From Paraburkholderia tropica (GTDB lineage: Bacteria; Pseudomonadota; Gammaproteobacteria; Burkholderiales; Burkholderiaceae): a stretch of DNA of 64,000 nucleotides. Positions 8,032 through 16,805 of this stretch are shown here, in pieces. The stretch is from positions 120,256-184,255 of the forward strand of contig NZ_CAJZAR010000044.1 of the NCBI RefSeq assembly GCF_914484835.1. The letters run 5' to 3'. The notes beneath the pieces were generated by a model, which saw only the letters and a list, made by a program, of their open reading frames with translations, made no database searches and was not told the DNA's origin. The position numbers and the translations under genes are program-made. How positions within the stretch are numbered: position 1 is the stretch's first letter; every line of letters begins with the position of its first letter.

Positions 8032-9677
8032 CGATGACGACGAACACCCGGCAGCAAAGCGCGAACGCCAACGCGCGTGGCCGCGCCGGCCTCGTCACGA
8101 GCCCGCACACGCTCGCCAGCGAAGCGGGCCGCGATGTGCTCGCGCGCGGCGGCAACGCGATCGAAGCCGCTATCGCGATGGCGGCGGCGCTGTGCGTGAC
8201 CATGCCGCATTTCACCGGTCTGGGCGGCGACGGCTTCTGGCTGATCGCCGCGCCCGGCGAGCCCGTCGAAACGATTTCGGGCATCGGCCAGGCGGCGCGC
8301 GAATTGCCGGTCTTCGACGGTGCGATTCCTGTGCGCGGCCCCGCGTCCGCGCTCACGAGCGCCGCCACCGTCGCCGCGTGGGAGGCCGCGTATCGCACGA
8401 GCCGCGAACACTGGGGTGGCACGCTCGCGTGGGATGCGCTGCTCGCGCCCGCCATCGCGCTTGCGCAAGACGGCTTCGCGCTGACGCGCTCGCAGCACTT
8501 CTGGTCCGCGTATCGCGCCGACGAATACGGCAACGCCAAACTCTGGCGCGGCTTCGCTGAAACCTTCCTGCCGGGCGGCACCCTTCCCGCCATCGGCTCG
8601 ACGTTCCGCCAGCCCGCGCTCGCGGCCACGCTGCGCACGCTCGCGGCGAACGGCCCACGTGACTTCTACGAAGGCGCACTGGCGCAGCGCATTGCGCGCG
8701 GCCTGCGCGAAGCGGGCTCGCCGCTCAGCGCCGACGACCTCGCGGCCACGCGCGTGCGCAGCGCGCCGCCGCTCACGCTGCGTTACGGCCAAGGCGTGCT
8801 CGCGACCCTGCCGCCGCCCACCCAAGGCGTGACGACGCTGCAGATCATGGGCATCCTCGCGAAGCTGGGCCTGCGCGATTGCGCGCACGGCAGCGCCGAT
8901 TATTATCATCGGCTCGTTGAAGCGGTGAAGCAGGCTTTCATCGACCGCGACCGCCATCTCGCCGATCCCGATACGCACGACGTGCCCGTCGACACGCTGC
9001 TCGGCGACGCTCATCTCGCCGCCTGCGCGGCGCGCATCGCACCCGAGCGCGCGTTGGCCTGGCCGCATCGATTCCGCGAAGGCGACACCGTCTATCTCGC
9101 CGCCACCGACGCCCAGGGCCGCGCCGTGAGCGTCTTGCAGACGATCTTCCACGACTGGGGCAGCGGCGTGATGGCGGGCGACACCGGCATCCTCTGGCAC
9201 AACCGTGGCGCGGCGTTTCGCGCGCCCGGCGGCGAAGCGCAGCAGGACGCGCATCCGAATGTGATCGCGCCGGGCAAGCGGCCGTTCCATACGCTCAATC
9301 CGGGCATGTATCTCGTCGATGGCCGCGCGCGCCTGCTCTACGGCACGCAGGGCGCGGACGGCCAGCCGCAGACGCTCGCCGCGCTGCTCACGCGGCTGAT
9401 CGACTATGAGATGGATCCGCTTACGGCGCTGGCGCAGCCGCGCTTCCTGCTCGGGCGCACGTTCTCGGACAGCCGCGACAACCTCAAGCTGGAATCGCAC
9501 GCGGGACGCGCGGTGTTCGACATACTGGCCGCGCGCGGTCACGAAATCGCCGAATTGCCACCGCTGAGTCCGCTCGCCGGACAGGCGGGCGTCATCCGTC
9601 TCGATGCCGACGGCCTGGCATCCGTGGCATGCGGCGCGCACGATCCGCGCAGCGACGGACTGGCTTTAGCCGTCTAA
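8028..9677 (+). CDS. Gamma-glutamyltransferase family Ntn-hydrolase
   Basis: A 549-residue GGT-fold protein. The N-terminal GLVTSPHTLASEAGRDVLARGGNAIEAA and LGGDGFW motifs are diagnostic of the family. The predicted nucleophile and autocleavage site is Thr354 in GDTVYLA, followed by DAQGRAVSV and the oxyanion-region GSGVMAGDTGI. Large and small subunits would therefore be about 353 and 196 residues. No signal peptide is visible, so unlike classical periplasmic GGT it should be cytoplasmic, acting on an imported gamma-glutamyl or amide compound. Its start overlaps the stop of the fused ABC gene, so it is the last gene of the importer operon. A strong hairpin follows at 9744-9768. Substrate unknown; acylase-like members of the family are an alternative. 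Confidence 0.9.
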   Translation: MTMTTNTRQQSANANARGRAGLVTSPHTLASEAGRDVLARGGNAIEAAIAMAAALCVTMPHFTGLGGDGFWLIAAPGEPVETISGIGQAARELPVFDGAIPVRGPASALTSAATVAAWEAAYRTSREHWGGTLAWDALLAPAIALAQDGFALTRSQHFWSAYRADEYGNAKLWRGFAETFLPGGTLPAIGSTFRQPALAATLRTLAANGPRDFYEGALAQRIARGLREAGSPLSADDLAATRVRSAPPLTLRYGQGVLATLPPPTQGVTTLQIMGILAKLGLRDCAHGSADYYHRLVEAVKQAFIDRDRHLADPDTHDVPVDTLLGDAHLAACAARIAPERALAWPHRFREGDTVYLAATDAQGRAVSVLQTIFHDWGSGVMAGDTGILWHNRGAAFRAPGGEAQQDAHPNVIAPGKRPFHTLNPGMYLVDGRARLLYGTQGADGQPQTLAALLTRLIDYEMDPLTALAQPRFLLGRTFSDSRDNLKLESHAGRAVFDILAARGHEIAELPPLSPLAGQAGVIRLDADGLASVACGAHDPRSDGLALAV

Positions 9678-9743
9678 TGGCGCAATACGGTAATTCGATT
9701 TCTAGTAGGGAAGTTGGCGGTGGAAATGTATTGCCCTGCCGAC

Positions 9744-9768
9744 GCGCCGGGCGATGGCCGCCCGGCGC
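9744..9768 (+). terminator. Hairpin after the ABC/GGT operon
   Basis: A 10-bp GC-only stem, GCGCCGGGCG pairing with CGCCCGGCGC around a five-base loop, lies 66 bases after the GGT stop and before the convergent psiE-like gene. The following ctttac is a weak U-tract, so it may work as a bidirectional or Rho-assisted terminator. Confidence 0.65.
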
Positions 9769-9806
9769 TTTACAACACGTCCGCTTTACAACATTCAATC
9801 CGCGCT

Positions 9807-10259
9807 TTACGCGCCTTCGACTTTCTTCGGTTCGTGCTTCTTGCTGTTGTCGTCGGTGCTGCTCGGGTATTTCGCCTGACCAAAGCGAATCAGCAACACC
9901 CCCACCGCGATCAGCACGATCGCGCCCGCCGACGCCAGCAAATGGATTTCCGTATTCGCGCCCGCGCGCAGAATCAGATCTCGCGCAATCGACACCATGG
10001 CAATATAAAGCGGGAACCGCACCGGCAATTGCCCCGCCTTCAGATATTGCCCGACCATCGCGAACACCTCGAGATACAGGAACATCAGCAGCAGATCGGT
10101 CAGCGTGACGCCATCGGAATTGATCATCCGCCAGATCAGATGCACCATGGCCGCCACGGTGCCAATGCCGATAATGAAGAGGCCGAACAGCTCGGCCAGC
10201 TCCATTGCGCGCTCGAGCCGCCCTTTGATCGCACTCTGCAAGGCGTTTTCGTACTTCAC
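9807..10259 (-). CDS. PsiE-family (phosphate-starvation-inducible) membrane protein
   Basis: A 150-residue integral membrane protein. Hydrophobic segments lie at about 20-40, 55-78, 83-100 and 108-130, consistent with four membrane helices. The pattern LLLMFLYLEVFAMVGQYL followed by PVRFPLYIAMVSIARDLI is typical of the PsiE family. Its biochemical role is unknown. The C-terminal tail is charged and lysine-rich. It is monocistronic, convergent with the GGT-like gene and separated by 97 bases from the ABC permease on the same strand. I see no obvious Pho box. Confidence 0.85.
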   Translation of the reverse strand: MKYENALQSAIKGRLERAMELAELFGLFIIGIGTVAAMVHLIWRMINSDGVTLTDLLLMFLYLEVFAMVGQYLKAGQLPVRFPLYIAMVSIARDLILRAGANTEIHLLASAGAIVLIAVGVLLIRFGQAKYPSSTDDNSKKHEPKKVEGA

Positions 10260-10356
10260 TTTTACCGATCCTCCAAAATAAACACGGTTGAAGGATAGTA
10301 GCGCGATATGTCGGGAATTTAAAAATTGCGGCGACGCTTTTTTTAAACCACGGCGA

Positions 10357-11076
10357 TCAATGCGCGGCGGACGCCGTTTCGAACGTCCGTGCCTTAATGC
10401 GCCGTGTGCGCACGAGCAAGGACATCGCCACGCGATCGAGCGCGGTGCACATCACGAGATAGAGTGCGGCGACAAAGAGAAAAATCGGAATCGGATAAAT
10501 CATCAGTCGATTATTTATCTGCGTGGCGACAAACGACAATTCGCCCACGCCGACAATATACGCAAGCGACGTGTCCTTCACGAGCGACACCCACTGATTC
10601 ACGAACGACGGCGCCATGATGCGCAAAGCCTGCGGCAGCACCACGTAGCGCAGCGCCGCGAAACGCGAAAAGCCGAGCGACAAACCGGCTTGCCATTGCG
10701 CCTCGCCCACCGCCACGATGCCCGCGTGCACCGAATGCGCGAGATACGCGCCGCCGATCAGCGAAAGCGCGCACACCACGGCCGCGAGACCCGGCACGTC
10801 GATATGCAACACCACGGGCAGCAGGAAATACGTCCAGAAAATCAGCATCAGCACGGGGATCGCGCGAAAGAAGCCGATCACGAGCAGCAGCAGCGCGCGC
10901 AGCGGACCCGACGCGAGCGCCAGCGCAATGCCGAGCGCGAGGCCCAACAGCGCAGACGCCAGCGCGGACGACACCGCCAGCACGAGCGTGAGCGCCGCGC
11001 CGCCGAGCGGCCCGTCGGGAAACGCGCCCACAAGCAGATACGGCACATTGGCCGCGAATACATGCCACGGCATCAT
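10357..11076 (-). CDS. Polar amino acid ABC transporter permease (HisM/GlnP type)
   Basis: A 239-residue permease. It has the three to five membrane segments and the HisMQ domain: ALTLVLAVSSALASALLGLALG near the N-terminus, then the FRAIPVLMLIFWTYFLLP region and the EAA loop GEAQWQAGLSLGFSRFAALRYVVLPQALR. The start ATG at 11076 overlaps the stop of the preceding permease gene (ATGA), which selects it over the much longer in-frame extension. It pairs with that permease to make a heterodimeric channel. No ATPase gene adjoins this operon. Confidence 0.92.
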   Translation of the reverse strand: MMPWHVFAANVPYLLVGAFPDGPLGGAALTLVLAVSSALASALLGLALGIALALASGPLRALLLLVIGFFRAIPVLMLIFWTYFLLPVVLHIDVPGLAAVVCALSLIGGAYLAHSVHAGIVAVGEAQWQAGLSLGFSRFAALRYVVLPQALRIMAPSFVNQWVSLVKDTSLAYIVGVGELSFVATQINNRLMIYPIPIFLFVAALYLVMCTALDRVAMSLLVRTRRIKARTFETASAAH

Positions 11077-11849
11077 CGGCGTGCTCCGCGCGCGGCCGTC
11101 CGCGCATATTGGCGCCAATGCAGCACCGCTTCGAGCAGCGCGATCGCGCCGATATACAGCAGCGTCGCGATACCGAAGGCCGCGAAGGTCTGAAACGTTT
11201 CCGTTTCCACCTGGCGCGACGCATACGACAGTTCGGCGAGGCCGATCGCCATCGCCAGCGAGGAATTCTTCACCAGATTCATGTATTGCCCGAACAGCGG
11301 CGGCAGCGCGATACGAATCGCCTGCGGCAGCACGACATAGCGAAACGACTGCCACGGCGTCAAGCCGAGCGCGGCGGCCGCATGGCGCTGCGCGAGCGCC
11401 ACGCCCGCGATGCCCGCTTCCACTTCGCCCGCGATAAACGCCGCCGTGTAGCACGTGAGCCCCAGCCACGCCGACACGAATTCGAACGACGGCCAGCGCA
11501 GCGCACCGAGCGGCGTGCTCAGCACGTGCGGCGTATTGAGCCATTGCATCCACGCATCGGGCAGCAGCGTGGCCGCGCCGAAATACCAGAACAGCAATTG
11601 CACGAGCAAGGGCGAATTGCGGAACGCCGTCACATAGCCGTTGCCCGCGCGCCGAAACACGGCAAGGCGCGACTGCCGCGCGAGCGCGATCAGCACGCCC
11701 CAGACCGTCGACGCAAACGCGGCGCACAGCGTCACGCCCACCGTTACGCCGAAGCCCTGCCAGAGCCACAGCAGATACTTCGGCGCGAGCGGTAAATCAG
11801 GCAAAGCAGGCAAATGCGGCGGCACGAGCGCCGCAAAGAGCGATTGCAT
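11073..11849 (-). CDS. Polar amino acid ABC transporter permease (HisQ type)
   Basis: A 258-residue HisMQ-family permease. It shows GVTVGVTLCAAFASTVWGVLIAL as first membrane segment of the domain, FRNSPLLVQLLFWYF, and the EAA loop AGVALAQRHAAAALGLTPWQSFRYVVLPQAIR. It starts one base within the stop codon of the binding-protein gene (TGATG arrangement) and its own stop overlaps the next permease, so the three genes are tightly coupled. Expected location is the inner membrane. Confidence 0.92.
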   Translation of the reverse strand: MQSLFAALVPPHLPALPDLPLAPKYLLWLWQGFGVTVGVTLCAAFASTVWGVLIALARQSRLAVFRRAGNGYVTAFRNSPLLVQLLFWYFGAATLLPDAWMQWLNTPHVLSTPLGALRWPSFEFVSAWLGLTCYTAAFIAGEVEAGIAGVALAQRHAAAALGLTPWQSFRYVVLPQAIRIALPPLFGQYMNLVKNSSLAMAIGLAELSYASRQVETETFQTFAAFGIATLLYIGAIALLEAVLHWRQYARTAARGARR

Positions 11850-12661
11850 CAGACCTTGTCGCCGATCTTGAAGGTACGCGCGAGCGGCGTCTTCGTCGTC
11901 GGGCCGAACCAGCGGTTATAGATTGTCAGCGCCGTGCCGTTCGCTTCGAGACCACGCAGCGTGTCGTTCACGAACGACGTGAGACGCGGCTCGCCCTTCG
12001 GAATGCCCACGCCCATATAGTCGTTCGAAATCGTGAACGGCGGGATTTCGTAATTCTGCTTATCCGGCACGTTGGCGAGCAGGCCGACGAGTTTCGGACC
12101 ATCCTGCGTGATCGCCTGCACATTGCCCGCGCGCAGCGCCGCGAAAGCAAACGGCGTGTCGTCATAAGCGACGAGCGTGGCTTGCGGATATTTATCGCGC
12201 ACCGTGATTTCATTCGTCGTGCCTTTGTCCACGCCAATGCGCAGGCTCGAAATCTGATCCGGCGATTTCAGCACGCCCTTCTTCGCGAGAAACTGCTGAC
12301 CCGACGAGAAATACGGAATGCTGAAATCGACCTGCTTCGCGCGCTCGTCGGTAATGGTGAAATTCGCGAGCACGAGATCGACCTTGCGCGACGCGAGGAA
12401 AGGAATGCGGTTGGCGGGATTGGTCGGCTGCAATTCGAGCTTCACGCCCAGCTTGTCGGCGATCGCGCGCGCATAATCCACGTCGAGCCCGACGATATGA
12501 TTCGTGGCCGGATCGACGAAACCGAACGGCGGATTACTGTCGAAGGTGGCCACGCGCAGCACGCCGGCCTTCTTGATATCGTCGAGACGATCCGCGTGTG
12601 CGAGACCGGAAGTCAGCGCCGTGAATGCGACGAGTCCAGCGGCGAGCCATTGCTTCTTCAT
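11849..12661 (-). CDS. Polar amino acid ABC transporter substrate-binding protein
   Basis: A 270-residue periplasmic binding protein of SBP family 3. Residues 1-24 form a signal peptide (KKQWLAAGLVAFTALTSGLAHA). The mature part opens DRLDDIKKAGVLRVATFDSNPPFGFVD, and GLDVDYARAIADKLG and ILTD-like FTITDERAKQVDFSIPY motifs are the family signature. The ATG at 12661 follows the long upstream frame and is the only start giving a clean signal peptide. It heads the operon binding protein - permease - permease. Family members bind polar amino acids or cystine; given the sulfur-related genes nearby, cysteine or cystine is a possible ligand, but nothing in the sequence fixes it. Confidence 0.92.
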   Translation of the reverse strand: MKKQWLAAGLVAFTALTSGLAHADRLDDIKKAGVLRVATFDSNPPFGFVDPATNHIVGLDVDYARAIADKLGVKLELQPTNPANRIPFLASRKVDLVLANFTITDERAKQVDFSIPYFSSGQQFLAKKGVLKSPDQISSLRIGVDKGTTNEITVRDKYPQATLVAYDDTPFAFAALRAGNVQAITQDGPKLVGLLANVPDKQNYEIPPFTISNDYMGVGIPKGEPRLTSFVNDTLRGLEANGTALTIYNRWFGPTTKTPLARTFKIGDKV

Positions 12662-12798
12662 TGTTTTTTTCCCGTGTGGTGTGGTGCGAATCCTGAATGA
12701 AAGGCGAGTATAAAAAGCGCGCGCGCCGCGTTCCAATAACGGATTCGCGAATCGTTATATGCTCGTGGCATTTGCAGAATTGACGCAGGATTGACACG

Positions 12799-13638
12799 AT
12801 GACGCACTGGATCGCCGCCCTGCCGATGTACAACGTCACGCCGCAGCACGGCACGCTATGGCGTGCGCTGCTGCGCGATACGCTCGGCGAATTCGCGCGC
12901 CGTGCCGGCGTGCGCGAGCGTATGACGCTGCTCGACGAAGCGCTCGGCGATCTGTTCGCGCTCTGGCGCAGCCCCGACCTGCTGATGTCGCAAACCTGCG
13001 GCTTTCCGTATCGCCTGCTCGGGCTCGACAAGCAGGTGCATCTGCTCGCGACGCCGAGGTTCAATGCGCCCGGTTGCGAGGGCGCGTTCTATCGCAGCGT
13101 GCTCGTCGTGTCCGCGCAAGCCTATGCGAATGGCGCGACGACGCTCGCCGCGTGCGGCGGCTTGCGCGCGGCCTGCAATAGCGCCGACTCGCACAGCGGC
13201 ATGAACGCCTTACGTCATTCAGTGGCGACCACCGTGGCGCAATCCGCGCGCGGCGCGCGCTTCTTTGCCTCGGTCTCATTCGTCGGCTCGCATCTGAATG
13301 CGTTGCGCGCGCTCGCGGCGAACGAAGCGGATGTGGCCGCCATCGACTGCGTGACGCTCGCCTATGTGCGCGACGCGCTGCCCGACATGCTCGAATCCGT
13401 GCGCGAAATCGGCATGACGGCGGCGGCGCCGGGTTTGCCGCTCATCGCCTCGCGCACCGTGCCCGACGCGCACGCCGCCATGCTGCGCGACGCGCTCGAT
13501 CATGCCTGCACGCTCGATCCGCTGCGCGCGAAAACACTGCGTTTACAGGGCTTTTCGCGTCTCGCACCCGCCGATTACGCGATCATCGAGCAGTTCGCCG
13601 GCGAAGCACGCGCCGCCGGTTACGCGGAACTCGCATAA
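12799..13638 (+). CDS. PhnD-like phosphate/phosphonate-binding fold protein without signal peptide
   Basis: A 279-residue protein of the PhnD-like periplasmic-binding fold (family of phosphate/phosphite/phosphonate binding proteins). The match rests on DLLMSQTCGFPYRL, YRSVLVVSA, ACNSADSHSGMNALRH and the DVAAIDCVTLAYV segment, the last giving the conserved D-x-V pattern. No signal peptide or lipobox is present at the N-terminus (MTHWIAALPMYNVTPQ), so it is probably cytoplasmic and may not be a transporter component. It is divergent from the amino acid ABC operon with 137 bases between starts and is followed by an orphan sulfate-binding protein. Confidence 0.8.
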   Translation: MTHWIAALPMYNVTPQHGTLWRALLRDTLGEFARRAGVRERMTLLDEALGDLFALWRSPDLLMSQTCGFPYRLLGLDKQVHLLATPRFNAPGCEGAFYRSVLVVSAQAYANGATTLAACGGLRAACNSADSHSGMNALRHSVATTVAQSARGARFFASVSFVGSHLNALRALAANEADVAAIDCVTLAYVRDALPDMLESVREIGMTAAAPGLPLIASRTVPDAHAAMLRDALDHACTLDPLRAKTLRLQGFSRLAPADYAIIEQFAGEARAAGYAELA

Positions 13639-13821
13639 TCCCTCCCTTTAGCATTTTCCCCACAAAGCAAAGCACGGATCGATATAAGCCCATTGCAAGC
13701 TGCCGATAGAATGGAACGCTGGCCTTCCGGCGCTCGCCTTGCCTACGCGAAGCATTCTCGACAGATTCGCGAACAATTCGCACACGGCGCAGCGCCCCAT
13801 CACAATCATTCGGGGATTCGC

Positions 13822-14841
13822 ATGGCATCACTCACACGCGCCGCGCGCTGGATCGGCGCGGGCATCGTCGCCAGTTCGGCATTCGCCGCCACGCTCGCTT
13901 ACGCGGACACGTCGCTGCTCAACGTCTCGTACGACGTCACGCGCGAACTCTATAAAGACATCAACGCGAGCTTTATCGCCGACTACAAGCAGAAGACCGG
14001 CGAGACCATCACGATCAAGCAGTCGCACGGCGCGTCGAGCGCGCAGGCGCTTTCCGTGCTGCAAGGCTTGCAGGCCGACGTCGTGACGATGAACCAGCCC
14101 AACGATATCGACCTGCTCGCCGAACGCGGCCAGATCGTGCCGAAGGACTGGCGCACGCGTCTGCCCGACGCCAGCGCGCCCTACACCACCACGATGGTGT
14201 TTCTCGTGCGCAAGGGCAATCCGAAGCACATCAAGGACTGGGACGATCTCGTGAAGCCCGGCGTCCAGGTCGTGATCGCGAATCCGAAGACCTCGGGCAA
14301 TGGCCGCTATGCGTATCTGGCCGCGTGGGGCTATCGCAAGCTGCAAGGCGCGAGCGACGCGCAGGCGCTCGACTTCGAACGCGCGCTGCTCAAGAACGTG
14401 CCGGTGCTCGATGCGGGCGGTCGCGGCGCGACCACCACGTTCACGCAACGCGGCATTGGCGACGTGCTCGTGACGTTCGAAAACGAAGTGGCGCTGATCG
14501 ATACGGGCGTGGGCGCGAAGGATTTCGAGGCGGTCTATCCGTCGGTGAGCCTGCTGGCCGAACCGCCCGTGACGGTGGTCGACAAGGTCGTGGACAAGCG
14601 CGGCACGCGCAAGGAAGCGACGGCGTATCTGGAGTATCTGTACTCGCCCGCCGCACAGGAAATTATCGCGCAGCATCATCTGCGTCCGCGCGACAAGGCC
14701 GTGCTCGCCAAGCACGCCGACGAGTTCAAGCCGATCAAGACCTTCACGGTCGAGCAGGTGTTCGGTAGCTGGCAGAAGGCGCAGGCCACGCATTTCGCCG
14801 ATGGCGGCACCTTCGACCAGCTGTTCGCGGATCGTAAATAA
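13822..14841 (+). CDS. Sulfate/thiosulfate ABC transporter substrate-binding protein (Sbp/CysP-like)
   Basis: A 339-residue periplasmic sulfate-binding protein. The signal peptide covers about residues 1-26 and ends at TLAYA. Hallmarks of the Sbp/CysP family are LLNVSYDVTRELYKDIN, then QSHGASSAQALSVL, ADVVTMNQPNDID and the NPKTSGNGRYAYLAAWGY block, which contribute sulfate-binding residues. The ATG at 13822 gives a clean signal peptide; longer in-frame starts do not. No cysT, cysW or cysA genes lie nearby, so it must use a transporter encoded elsewhere. It may be expressed under sulfate limitation together with the TauD and DszC-like genes downstream. The stop is nine bases from a convergent gene; a short GCCTG/CAGGC stem lies between. 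Confidence 0.92.
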   Translation: MASLTRAARWIGAGIVASSAFAATLAYADTSLLNVSYDVTRELYKDINASFIADYKQKTGETITIKQSHGASSAQALSVLQGLQADVVTMNQPNDIDLLAERGQIVPKDWRTRLPDASAPYTTTMVFLVRKGNPKHIKDWDDLVKPGVQVVIANPKTSGNGRYAYLAAWGYRKLQGASDAQALDFERALLKNVPVLDAGGRGATTTFTQRGIGDVLVTFENEVALIDTGVGAKDFEAVYPSVSLLAEPPVTVVDKVVDKRGTRKEATAYLEYLYSPAAQEIIAQHHLRPRDKAVLAKHADEFKPIKTFTVEQVFGSWQKAQATHFADGGTFDQLFADRK

Positions 14842-14850
14842 GCCTGTTTT

Positions 14851-15810
14851 TCAGGCCTCGATCGTAAAGACCGTGCGCGGGCCGCTCGATGGCTCGCGCC
14901 AATGTTGCGCAATCTGCGCGAGCGGCACGGCCTGCGTCTCGACCGCCAGCCCCGCCGCTTGCGCCGCGCCGAACACGGCGCGCATGCTTTCGAGCAAACG
15001 CGGCATCGCCACACTGCCGATGCCGCTTCCCAGCAGCGTGATCGGCGCCGCGCGCAACGCCGCGCCAGGCAGCGCAATTTCGCCGCCGCTCGCCGAACCG
15101 ATCTGCACGAAGCGCAGCGCGCGGTCATCCGGCAACGCGCGCGCGGCGGTCGTCAGCAGCGCCTGCGCGCTCGCGCCCCAGAGATAATCGAGCACCACGT
15201 CCACGCCCGCTTCGAGATGCGGCGCGAACTTCGCGGCGAGTGCATCCGCTTCGGCATTCAATTCGATCGCGACATCGGCGCCCGCTTCGCGCAGCGCGTC
15301 GAGCACGGCGCGATTGCGGCCCGTCACGATGATCTTGCCCGCGCCCAGATGCTTCGCGATACGCACCGCGAGCCGCCCGGACACGCCGGTCGCGCCGTTC
15401 ACGAGCACGGTCTCGCCCGCGACGAAACCCGCGCGCTCGACCAGCGCGGCCCACGACGACATGCCGGGAATCGCGAGCGCGGCGGCGCTCACGTCGTCGA
15501 GCGTGTCGGGGATCGGCGTGCACAGCGATTCCGCTACGAGACACTGTTGCGCCAACGCGCCGTAGGGCGCGCGCGGCAGGCAGAAGTACACGCGCTGTCC
15601 GTCTTCGAGACGGCCCGCGCCGTCGAGTCCCGCCACGAACGGAAAGCGATGCGTGGACGAATAATGCTTGCCGGAAGCCTTCGCATAGGCAACGCGGCTC
15701 AACGCGCTGGCGCGCACGTCGACGAGACGATGGCCCGCCAGCGCGGCGGGCGCGTCGAAATCGGCATAAACAGGCGTCTCGCCCATGCCGTGAATGATGG
15801 CAGCTTTCAT
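14851..15810 (-). CDS. Zinc-independent MDR / quinone oxidoreductase family protein
   Basis: A 319-residue medium-chain dehydrogenase/reductase. The N-terminal GroES-like half begins MKAAIIHGMGETPVYADF, and the Rossmann half carries GETVLVNGATGVSGRLAVRIAKHLGAGKIIVTGRN, with the nucleotide-binding GATGVSG at about 145. The structural zinc cysteines of alcohol dehydrogenases are absent, pointing to the quinone oxidoreductase branch. An NADPH-dependent reduction is expected in the cytoplasm. The internal ATG at 15810 matches the family start. It is divergent from an AraC regulator whose start is 155 bases away; that regulator is the likely local controller. Confidence 0.87.
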   Translation of the reverse strand: MKAAIIHGMGETPVYADFDAPAALAGHRLVDVRASALSRVAYAKASGKHYSSTHRFPFVAGLDGAGRLEDGQRVYFCLPRAPYGALAQQCLVAESLCTPIPDTLDDVSAAALAIPGMSSWAALVERAGFVAGETVLVNGATGVSGRLAVRIAKHLGAGKIIVTGRNRAVLDALREAGADVAIELNAEADALAAKFAPHLEAGVDVVLDYLWGASAQALLTTAARALPDDRALRFVQIGSASGGEIALPGAALRAAPITLLGSGIGSVAMPRLLESMRAVFGAAQAAGLAVETQAVPLAQIAQHWREPSSGPRTVFTIEA

Positions 15811-15965
15811 CAGGATTCCTTTCAAATGACCGGAGAAGAACGCTCGGCGCGAGACACGTCGCACGCGTCATCGGCCATGCAGGCAGTCTAGACGTGCAAA
15901 ACCGGCGCGTCTCCGGTATAACAGCCATTCGATACGGAATTCCGGCCACCCAGAGGAACCACAGC

Positions 15966-16778
15966 GTGCGTCAACCCGCCGACCCGCCATCCAGCCAGCA
16001 GCCCATCGTCCGGCCCGACCGCGTGCTGGCGACGCACGGCCCGTTTCTCGCCGCGGGCGAACTCACGCAGCGCACGGCGCGCACGCGCGCGGCACATCAC
16101 CACGCGCGCGGCCAGTTGATGGGCGCGCTGAGCGGGCTCGTTTCCGTGGGAATAGATGGGGCGCAATGGGTCGTGCCGGCCGTGCATGCGATCTGGATTC
16201 CGCCGCATCATCTGCATTCGGTGCGTTCGCACGGGCCGTTTTCGGGCTGGAGCGTGTTCGTGGCGCAAGCGCGGTGCGCCGCGCTGCCCGACGCACCGCG
16301 CGCGATCCGCGTCACGCCCTTGCTGCGCGAAGCCGTGCGCCGCGCCGCGACCTGGGACGACGCGCCGTTCGACACCGCGCGCACGCGGATCGCCGAGATG
16401 ATTCTCGATGAAATCGCCGCCGCGCCCGCCGAACCGCTCGGCCTGCCGCGCCCCGTGGATGCGCGGCTCGCGCGCATTGCCGACGCGCTCGCCGCCGAAC
16501 CCGGCAACGAACGCAGCCTCGAAGAATGGGCCGCCTGGGGCGCGCTCGCGCCGCGCACGCTGAGCCGCCGCTTCCTGGCGGAAACCGGCTGGACCTTCGC
16601 GCAATGGCGTCGCCAGGCGCGTCTGCTGCGCGCGCTCGAATGCATTGCGGAAGGCCGCAGCGTGACGGCCACCGCGCTCGAACTCGGTTACGGCAACGTG
16701 AGCGCCTTCATCGAGATGTTCCAGCGCGCCACGGGCGTGACGCCGGGGCGCTATCTGGAAACGCGCGAAGGCACGTAA
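15966..16778 (+). CDS. AraC-family transcriptional regulator
   Basis: A 270-residue regulator. An N-terminal cupin sensor is visible in TRAAHHHARGQL, VVPAVHAIWIPPHHLHSVR and GPFSGWSVFVA. The C-terminal AraC domain contains LEEWAAWGALAPRTLSRRFLAETGWTFAQWR and a second helix-turn-helix with TATALELGYGNVSAFIEMFQRATGVTPGRYL. I preferred the GTG at 15966 because a GAGGA lies about ten bases upstream; another GTG 72 bases earlier is in frame. This type (RmlC-like cupin plus HTH) usually acts on the divergently transcribed neighbour, here the MDR gene. Confidence 0.88.
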   Translation: MRQPADPPSSQQPIVRPDRVLATHGPFLAAGELTQRTARTRAAHHHARGQLMGALSGLVSVGIDGAQWVVPAVHAIWIPPHHLHSVRSHGPFSGWSVFVAQARCAALPDAPRAIRVTPLLREAVRRAATWDDAPFDTARTRIAEMILDEIAAAPAEPLGLPRPVDARLARIADALAAEPGNERSLEEWAAWGALAPRTLSRRFLAETGWTFAQWRRQARLLRALECIAEGRSVTATALELGYGNVSAFIEMFQRATGVTPGRYLETREGT

Positions 16779-16805
16779 GGCTAGGGTCTGCTCACGACAG
16801 CGCCC

